A stretch of DNA of 64,000 bases from Dysidea avara (Eukaryota; Porifera; Demospongiae; Dictyoceratida; Dysideidae). The notes under the pieces are model-generated. The model ran no database searches, had not been told where the DNA came from, and saw only the letters and a list, made by a program, of their open reading frames with translations. Position 1 is the stretch's first letter. Each line of letters begins with the position of its first letter. The translations under genes and the position numbers were made by a program. The stretch covers positions 18,369,633 to 18,433,632 of the forward strand of contig NC_089274.1 in the NCBI RefSeq assembly GCF_963678975.1, given 5' to 3'. Shown in pieces: positions 56,031-64,000 of the stretch.

Positions 56031-57655
56031 TACTGACATACTTTTATAGTAAACTTATAGTGTGTTACTGTTATTTAGTCATGATTACTGTATACATACA
56101 AATTTTTGAGGTTTACAGTTTTCATGGATCAGGATTTTCATGAGAGATCACTTGTTTTTCCTATAGCAATCAATCCAGTCACCATGGAAAGTATACAGAC
56201 AATTCCCATTTACAAACATAGGAAACATAATACCACGAATTGCATGTACAGAAAATCCTGATATATCATCATTGATTCAAGGATGAATCAAAATTTCAGA
56301 CAGCTAAGCGACTGTGAAAACTCACGTCCCTCAAAAAGTTGTAGAGAATGTAGTTGATTGGAGAAAATTAGGATACACATGTATGGGTTGCAGTGAACAA
56401 AGATATAGTGAAGTTCGCACGTGTTAAAGGATTATCAAAGTTAAAAGTTCACAGTGACGACATGTTTACATGGACCAGTTGGATTGAATTCCACCAGTGG
56501 CTGATAAAAATGATTCTCTATATATTTGTTGTTGATATAATATTTCTCCTATATTATTTACCACAGATTGTGGTATTACTGGTGAAGAATGAGATGTAAC
56601 TATACAATGATCTTAAATTACGCCACCCAATTTGATTACATACTTGTTGTTTTTGAAGGCTGCAGCCTTTTTTACAGCTTGTGTGGATTGTCTTCAACAC
56701 TTTTGCCATGATCTTTCTTTACCAGACTTATTATGAGAAAAATGGTTAACATAATCATTCATGTCAATATAGTCAAAGACCTAATGAGTTTGTAAAACCT
56801 CTATATTATCCTAGATGTGCATAGTTGTTTTCAGAGGTGTAGTTACAAAATTTAAGGTGGGGGGGCTAAGCAGGGTGATAACTGGTTTTTGTAGAAGGTG
56901 TAAAGCTCACTTTAGCCTTTTGAGATTGAATTTTGTAACTAAAGTTTGTTTTTAGTACATGACTGCTCTATTAGAGTATTTGAGTGTTAGTATCTGACTG
57001 CGTGTACATGCTCTAGCATATCAGTCTTAAGGGTCTACAAAAAACCTTGTGAGTTAGGTCATGTATAGTGAAGAAAAGCATTTACATAACATATACTCAT
57101 GCTTGTATGAACTATAATAGTGTTTTATCCATCCAGATGTATAGTAGTTAACATGCTAATTGAGCACACATGCAAACATACTGCTGAAGTTTATGGCACA
57201 CTTTCCTACACAAACCATCCCTCCATTGTACTGAGCTCTATAGATGTTACAGTATGTAACTACAACATATTACAACAATACATATGCATAACATTAATGA
57301 CACTACTTATCTACTTACAACAGACATTTAGTCATAAGTAACACTACAAACATCAAGTCACAACAAACATTACAGATATTTAGTTGCAGCAAACATTACA
57401 AATGTTGAACTGTACAACATTCAGCCATAACAACATTGCCATCACACAAAATAATACTTTAACATTCAATTGTAACAAAGATCCCAACATTTAGTGCAAA
57501 AATCAGAAACATTGCAGATAGGATTTAGTGACAACACACACCATTTGGATTGAATAGATTTTAGAATTAATCACATAGTGATTTAATTTGCCATACATTA
57601 GTCTCAATAGTTAATCCCAAATCGCATGGCCTTGTTTCTGTAATTTGCACTGTAA
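56031..57655. other. intergenic, no supported gene
   Basis: AT-rich. It holds one reverse motif copy (TGACTGCTCTATTAGAGTAT, 56960-56979) and, around 57340-57490, loose repeats of AACATTACAGATATTTAG / AACATTCAGCCATAACAA type. No domain-bearing frame. Confidence 0.55.
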
Positions 57656-57840
57656 AGTAGCCAATAAAATAGCAGAATAACAGAAGCCTTTTAAGTGCTA
57701 CAAGAAAGTGATATAATGAATAGCCAACCAAAGAACCTGACAATAGAAGCCTTGTAAGTGCAACATATGTAGACATTTTGAGTAGCCAATCAAAATTGCT
57801 GACATGTGAAGCCTTTTAAGTACAACAACAAATGATGTAA
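57656..57840. repeat. about 63 bp repeat, roughly three diverged copies
   Basis: GAAGCCTTTTAAGTGCTACA, GAAGCCTTGTAAGTGCAACA and GAAGCCTTTTAAGTACAACA start at about 57682, 57746 and 57808. Each of the first two is followed by AGTAGCCAA or ATAGCCAA and CTGACA. Confidence 0.7.
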
Positions 57841-58363
57841 TACAAAGAAGGATGATGCAATCACCTGGTAGAAGTTAATGGCCACATAGAACTGGATAGA
57901 TGTGTACTACAAACCACGAAGGGTGGTCACTATGTGATTAGTAGGCAATCACACGCATTTTCGTGTAATTATGGAATAATTGTACTAGTAAAAGCCAAAA
58001 TTGCACTCAAATGTGTGTGATTACCTATACTAATTGTTCAGCACTTTGTGCCCACCACAGTTGCCATGAGACAGGCTGACAAGGTCAACATGGCTACAAT
58101 TTTTTTTGTCTTGCCACTTACTAAAATACCTTTCCTATTTATTTGTGATCAACATTTTTGTACAGTATTCATTCAAGAGTAATATTACCTAAAATGTAGT
58201 AGTACTGAGGAATTACCTTTAAATATATACCAAATAACTGTTTTTTTTAATATATGTAGCATTTATATTTAGTAACAGCACAAGTTTATGCCAATTAACT
58301 CCACCAACAGTTTGTGTTCACTGGCTGTGTCTTTGAGTTATCTACACATATCAAGTATATTAT

Positions 58364-61300
58364 TCAAATGCCAAATGGTTGCAGTGCTGAGGTTGATTTA
58401 ATGGCTTCACCAACCTTCTGTGCTGCGACACTGGTAATCTTATTATTTGACATGTTAAGGCTTTGGAGTGTATTGTTGTATTTAAGACAATCACTGATAG
58501 CAACAGCACCATTGTCCTGTATACTGTTGTGTGAAATGTTGAGATTTTGAAGAGTACTGTTACATTTAAGACAGTCACTGATAGCAATAGCACCATTGTC
58601 CTTTATACTGTTGTGTGAAATATTGAGATTTTGAAGAGTATTGTTACATTTAAGACATGTACTAATGGCTATAGCACCTGCATTAGATAGTTTGTTCTGT
58701 GAAATGTCAAGACTCTGTACAGTAGTGTTCTGATGCAAACCAAATGCTATTACTGATACCACATCATCATTCACACTCTCACCATGTAAATCAATTGTTT
58801 GTGGTGTAGGCTGGCAACAGGCATCATATAGCACACTGACATCCAACACTCTAAAGTTGCAGGTCTCTGATACCGTGTGATCCAATGAACTAAACTGACG
58901 TCTTGTATGAAGTAAGATATTCCCTCTGTCCTTTATTCCCTTGCTGTTTATTTTCATCCATGACAAGTTCAATTCTTTTAATGTCACATTATTAACCAAA
59001 ACCTTTTCAATCGACTGCACTCCTACACTTCCGATGTAACACAATGTTATCGATTCAAGGTTTTTATTTGCTTCTAAACTCTCTGCTATCTCACTAACAC
59101 ACTTGTCCATCCCAACATCTCCAATAAGTGATATAGTTTTAACACAACAATTTCTAATGATAACACAATATACACTCCAAGGGGATGAATCTATGTTATC
59201 ACTAAGATCAACATATTCCAGTGTTACTGCTGATGTATCTTTAATACTTTCTCGTATGTGATTCATTCCAGAACTAGAGATCTTGTTTAATGACATATCC
59301 AGTTCTTTCATCATACTATTTTTCTTTAAAGAATTACCAATTGTTATTGCACCATTGTCAGATATTTTGGTTTGTGAAACGTCAAGTCTTTGCACTGTTG
59401 TGTTATTACACAAGCCAAATGCTATTACAGCCAAAGCATCATCATTAATGTTCTCATTGGAAAAGTTGACAATTTTAGGTAGGATTTCATAGTAGCACTT
59501 GTGTATTATGTTGACACTCACCACTTTCATACAACTGTGTGTGCTGTGAATCAAAATGTTGTGTTTGCTTTGTATCTGTCCATTACTGAGTTTTTCCCAA
59601 GACACGTTTACTTCTTTTAAATTTATGCTCCTAGCTAAAATTTGACTTACTGATTCTACTCCATTTCTTCCAATTCTACACATTGTTAATGACTCGAGTA
59701 CTGTGTTGGCGTTTAGACTATCTATTATTTCCTCAAGATATTTTTCCATCCCACACTCTCCACAAAGTGTCAAGCTATTTACACAGCAATGCTTAATAAT
59801 AACACTGTATATGCCCCATGGTGATAAGTTAGTATTGCTGATCATTAAGTCAACATATTCCAACATAACAAACCTGTTTTGAACTGCATCTAGCTTTGCT
59901 GTAATGTTACTGTTTCCAAGTACATCAACAAAAGTTAAAACTCTATCTGACATGCTGCTTTGTGAAACAGCATGTTTACTGAAAACCGCTTGATCACATA
60001 AGCCAAATTTTATCAGTGCTAATGCATTTTTGGCAAAAGCACTAGTATTACGCAAATCAACTGTATTATATGAAAATTTGCTGTTGTATAGTACCCTAAT
60101 ATCAACCACTCTATTGTTGCTGTTAATGCTATAGTCTTCAATATGGCTTACTGTATTCAATGATATTTGTATTTTTCTAAGACTCAAGCTATTTGCTTTT
60201 TTCTTTGTTTCAATACTTTTCATTTTCTCCCACGATAAGTTCACTTCATTTAAGGTTGTGTTTCTTAGCAACAATTCTTTTACTGATTCTACTCCAATTA
60301 CACCAATAGAACACAGAGTAAGTGAGTTAAGTGTTGCATTTGTTTCTAGACTATCTATTAATTTCGAAACATATTTTTGCATATCATAATCTCCACAAAC
60401 AGTTAACTTGTGAACAGTGCATTTGCCAATGACGGCACAGTACACGTCCCAAGGGGATGAATAATTTCCACTTAGGTCAAGATATTCTAGTACTGTCAAG
60501 GACTTGTTATGAACTGATTCTAATAGATGCTCCATTCCATTCTTAGTTATCCTATTCAGTGATAGGTCGAGTTCTTTCAGTGTATTGTTATTCTTAAGAC
60601 ATTTGCTGAATGCCATGGCACCGCTGTCAGATATTTTGTTGTATGATATATCAAATGTTTTCAAACTTGAATTTGTTTCAATGGCCTTACCAATATGTAT
60701 AGCTCCAACAGCACTTATCCTATTTCTTGACAAGTTCACATTAATAAGTGTACTGTTATTTTCAAGACATTTACTAATCATAATGGCTCCATCATCAGAC
60801 ACTGCATTGTGTGAAATGTCAAGCGTGTGAACTGTTGTATTGTTATACAATCCAAATGCTAATAGTGCTACTATGTCATCATCGACATCACCTTTACTTG
60901 AAAACTTAATCTCTAGTGGTATTGGGCCATAGTAGTCACCACCTAACACATTAATATCTACCATGCTGTTAATAGCTCTATATTTCACACTAAGTAGAAT
61001 ATTCTTTTTGTCCTTTAGTCCTTGATTGCTATGCTTTTTCCAAGACAGGTTTACTTCATTCAACGTTGTATTGCTGGTTAAGATTTCTTTGAGTGACTTT
61101 ACTCCAATTTTTCCAATACTACACAATGTTAAGCATTGAAGTCTTGCATTTGCTTTAAGACTATCACCTATATTGTTGATGTATTCTTCCATCCCATCAT
61201 CTCCACAAATCGTTAAATTGTTCATACAACACTGTCTAATAATAACACAGTACACACCCCATGGAGATGAGCCATTTCTACTGAGGTCAACATATTCAAG

Positions 61301-63756
61301 TGTTGAGACATTCTTAATCGATTCTCGCAAGTGTTGCATTCCCTTAATAGTTATCTTATTCAGTGACAGATCAAGTTCTCTTAGAGAATTATTTCCCTTG
61401 AGGCAATTGCTAATGGTCGCTGCTCCAGTGTCAGAAATTCGGCTACATGATAGGTCAAGTCTCTTTACACTTGTGGTGTTGCATAGACCAAAAGTTATTA
61501 TCATAATGGCAAAGTCATTAATGTTGCTATAAGACAATGTAATCACTTCATGTGAACATCTATGATACCCATCATACAATATATTGACATCCATGACTCT
61601 GTTGTTGTAAAGTTCTACTGATTCTCCTTCTGTTGTTTTGTCTTGTGGATATTTTGCAGTAAGTAATATATTTTTGTTGTCATTTATTCTTTCACTGGCT
61701 ATTTTCTTCCATGACAAATTGACTACATCTAAAGTTGTATTATAAATTAAAATTTCTTTAATTGATTCAAGTCCAATTCTTCCAATATTACACAAAGTTA
61801 GTGACTTAAGTATTGCATTGGCTTCAAGATTATCAATTATCTCCCTGACATGCTCTTCCATTCCATTATCTCCACAAACTGTCAAACCTTTCACACAGCA
61901 ATGTCCAATGATTACACAGTATACACCCCACGGGGATGAGTTATTCTCACTGAGGTCAACGTATTCCAAACTTGATGCAACGTGTTCATTCTTAATAAAG
62001 TGCTCCAATAAGCTGCTCATTCCAACACTTCTAAGATCACAATTTCTGAGTTCTAACATTTTCCACTGTCGCTCAATAGAAGCAGACATAAAAAACATTA
62101 ATGAAGAAATATGATGTGGAAGTATTGTTACATTAGCAAGTTCAATACTGCCATTTATAAAAACTGAAGAAATTTCTTTTGGTATTTCAGCACTTTTGGC
62201 TTCCATGTAACACTGAAACAAGTATAAACATTTTGTTTTGTCATTTAAAATATCATCTGAAAATGTTAAGGAATCTTCGACGTTGAGCACATTGCCATCT
62301 GGGATAGGATCATGGGGAAATGTGCTAACATATGTAGAAACAAAAGAGCTAAAAGGAGGTGACTTTGTTCCAACAATTCCAACATACATCATCCACATGA
62401 CCTTGAAACGACTATCCCAAAATGTCTCAACCATTAATGCTAACTGTTGCTCACTAGAAAGAGAGGATATGTGAAGTGCAGCAAGAAATTCTTGCAATGT
62501 AAGGTGTAGGAAATTAAAGGAAGTGGTTCTTCCAGCCCCTTTATGAGCATAATGCTGTACAGCTTGTAATAAACCAAACCCGTTGAAAGCTTCAGGAGTT
62601 TCATCAATCTCAGGACACATTTTTGTAATTTCATCATATGAAAACACTAACTGATCTCTTTGTAAACCACTAAAAGCTAACTTTGACAATTTTTGAAGAA
62701 ATTGGTAAACTGATTCAGGTAAATCTGTTATATTTTTAACTAAATTTTCATTAGATGGGTTGAGCCTATTCACATTTCGATATATTGTATGAACAATAAA
62801 GTACTCATTCATTTCAGTTAATGTTTCAGGTAAGCTGTTCATTCGAAAAAGGAATAGCAAAATTGCTAAATGAAGGGGAATAAAACAAAGATCACTTATG
62901 AAAGTATGCTGTCTAAAATACTCATTTAGTTGTGTTTTCTCTCTATGAGCATCATTAAATGACAATGAAATATATTTTTTACGTTCTTCTTTAGCAAATC
63001 CAATAATCTCAATTCTCCTGTCAATTACACGATGTAGAGACAGTGTAGTTGTTGGTCGTGACGTTACTACTACTGTGGCCTTATAAAAAACTTTTCCAAT
63101 ACCCTTTTCTCTTTCAATAATATCTGTAATGGATGAGTTTTCCTGCAGAGATGCAGGGAATTCATCGAAGCCATCAAATACAAACGCTACATTTTCCCCT
63201 CTACGCATTTCCAAGTAATCATTCACATCACTTGCCACTCTTTCAGAGGTATACACCTGAAGTAACTCCTTAACAGAAGTCATTGTATGCAACTGTGGAT
63301 CTCTCAGGTGTACTAGTAACACCAACTTGCAGTTCTGTAACAGTTTACCACTGGCCCACTGAAACACAATTTCTTTAGCTAACACAGTCTTTCCTATTCC
63401 AGGAGCACCCTCTATTAAAATACATTGTGGTGGCAAACTAGACCTAACTGCTGAATGATCAGTAGGATCAGCTGAGAATATTTTGCTGATATCTTTAGTC
63501 ACCTGGAAATGTGAAGATGCTAATTTGTCTATGGCAGCTGCACCTTGTTCAAATCGTTCAGATATTTCAAAAAGTTCTTGTTGGGTTCGCCCACAACTGT
63601 AGTGAATCAGTGCAACATTAACAATAGATTTAAGCTGATAGGGTGGCCACTCATTTTTCTGAGGTGTCAGTCTAGTTCTTTTATAGTAGAAACATAGGTC
63701 ATCATGTAGTTCATCAACTGCTAGTGGTACTGCAGGAAGGTATACCAGATACAAGT
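58364..63756 (-). CDS. NLR: NACHT NTPase with long leucine-rich repeat region, 5' exon(s) outside window
   Basis: One open exon of about 1797 codons, stop at 58364-58366. The frame starts after a likely acceptor (GATATTTAG, 63757) and has no ATG there, so an upstream exon, perhaps with a DEATH or CARD domain, lies beyond the right edge. The NACHT domain (about residues 110-450) has Walker A GAPGIGKT (116-123), Walker B FVFDGFDEFP (191-200) and TSRP (231-234). The N-terminal WPPYQ ... ALIHY ... RTQQELFEIS block recalls sponge NLRs. From about residue 580 there are ribonuclease-inhibitor-type LRRs organised in five supermodules, each with LEYVDLS...SSPWGVYCVII and a CGD.GME...SLTLC.IG block. 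Expected role: cytosolic sensor whose NTP-driven assembly starts immune or death signalling; the ligand is unknown. No frameshift is seen. Confidence 0.9.
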
Positions 63757-63837
63757 CTAAATATCGTTACTACTCATAATTAGAAACATCAACCATGCAT
63801 ACTTAGTTACACATGCCCACATGTTTTTGGGAGCATG

Positions 63838-64000
63838 TAGAACTAAGGCTGAGCAATACTGCAATTTTAGTATCATGATCAATACTAAACCAACTATTCA
63901 CAATAGTGAATACTTTATGATATTTACATATCAAAACACACGGTAGTGTGTCGTACAGCCAAGAAAGCTGGAGTGTCCCACCATGAGTATATTTACAAGA
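63838..64000 (+). mobile_element. possible hAT-like element entering from the right edge
   Basis: TAAGGCTGAGCAATACTGCA resembles hAT termini of the GGGCTGAGCAATACT type and is followed by subterminal repeats of CAATACT / ATAGTGAATACTTT. The other end would be outside the window, so this is weak. Confidence 0.3.

Noticed and set aside
58364..63754. TTG at 63754 as a true translation start
   Set aside because: Animals rarely start on TTG; an acceptor just upstream and a conserved block at the very edge point to a missing upstream exon.

Overview
This is a 64 kb piece of animal nuclear DNA. It has spliced genes with GT..AG introns, no operons, many microsatellites and dozens of DNA-transposon and LINE remnants. 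A very long NACHT-LRR gene and a beta-helix/multi-membrane protein family suggest a sponge (demosponge), with another basal metazoan as the alternative. This is inference from gene style, not from a marker gene.

Layout. 1-6.4 kb: the first eight coding exons of the proteasome lid deubiquitinase Rpn11/PSMD14 on the minus strand (ATG at 6401; the last exons lie beyond the left edge). 6402-6634: a 233 bp shared promoter. 6635-30090: a five-exon plus-strand gene of 2401 predicted residues that joins a U-box, five RRM-like domains, PARP14-type KH-like repeats, a macrodomain, two WWE domains and a PARP catalytic domain. All splice phases match. This is the most interesting gene here: a predicted E3 ubiquitin ligase and ADP-ribosyltransferase in one chain, head to head with a proteasome deubiquitinase. 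Its introns (4.9, 0.1, 10.2 and 1.1 kb) are packed with transposons, including a hAT element carrying two nested insertions that can be undone on paper to restore its reading frame.

30.1-35.3 kb: intergenic DNA with a LINE remnant, an eight-copy 16 bp minisatellite and a 2.3 kb terminal-inverted-repeat element. 35.4-39.05 kb (minus): a beta-helix plus multi-transmembrane gene with one stop and two frameshifts, probably a pseudogene, with a near-perfect 585 bp palindrome just upstream. 39.9-58.3 kb: a gene-poor, repeat-rich stretch with a LINE reverse-transcriptase/nuclease fragment, hAT, pogo and foldback MITEs, two inverted copies of a family of about 0.7-0.8 kb, and a 3.1 kb element with palindromic ends. 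58.4-63.76 kb (minus): one 5.4 kb exon of an NLR (NACHT plus about 1200 residues of leucine-rich repeats in five supermodules), whose upstream exon(s) lie off the right edge.

A short motif, TACTCTAATAGAGCAGTCA and variants, recurs about 20 times over the whole window, in both orientations and inside different transposon types. The NLR and the PARP14-like gene are both innate-immunity types in animals, but nothing in the sequence shows that they act together.
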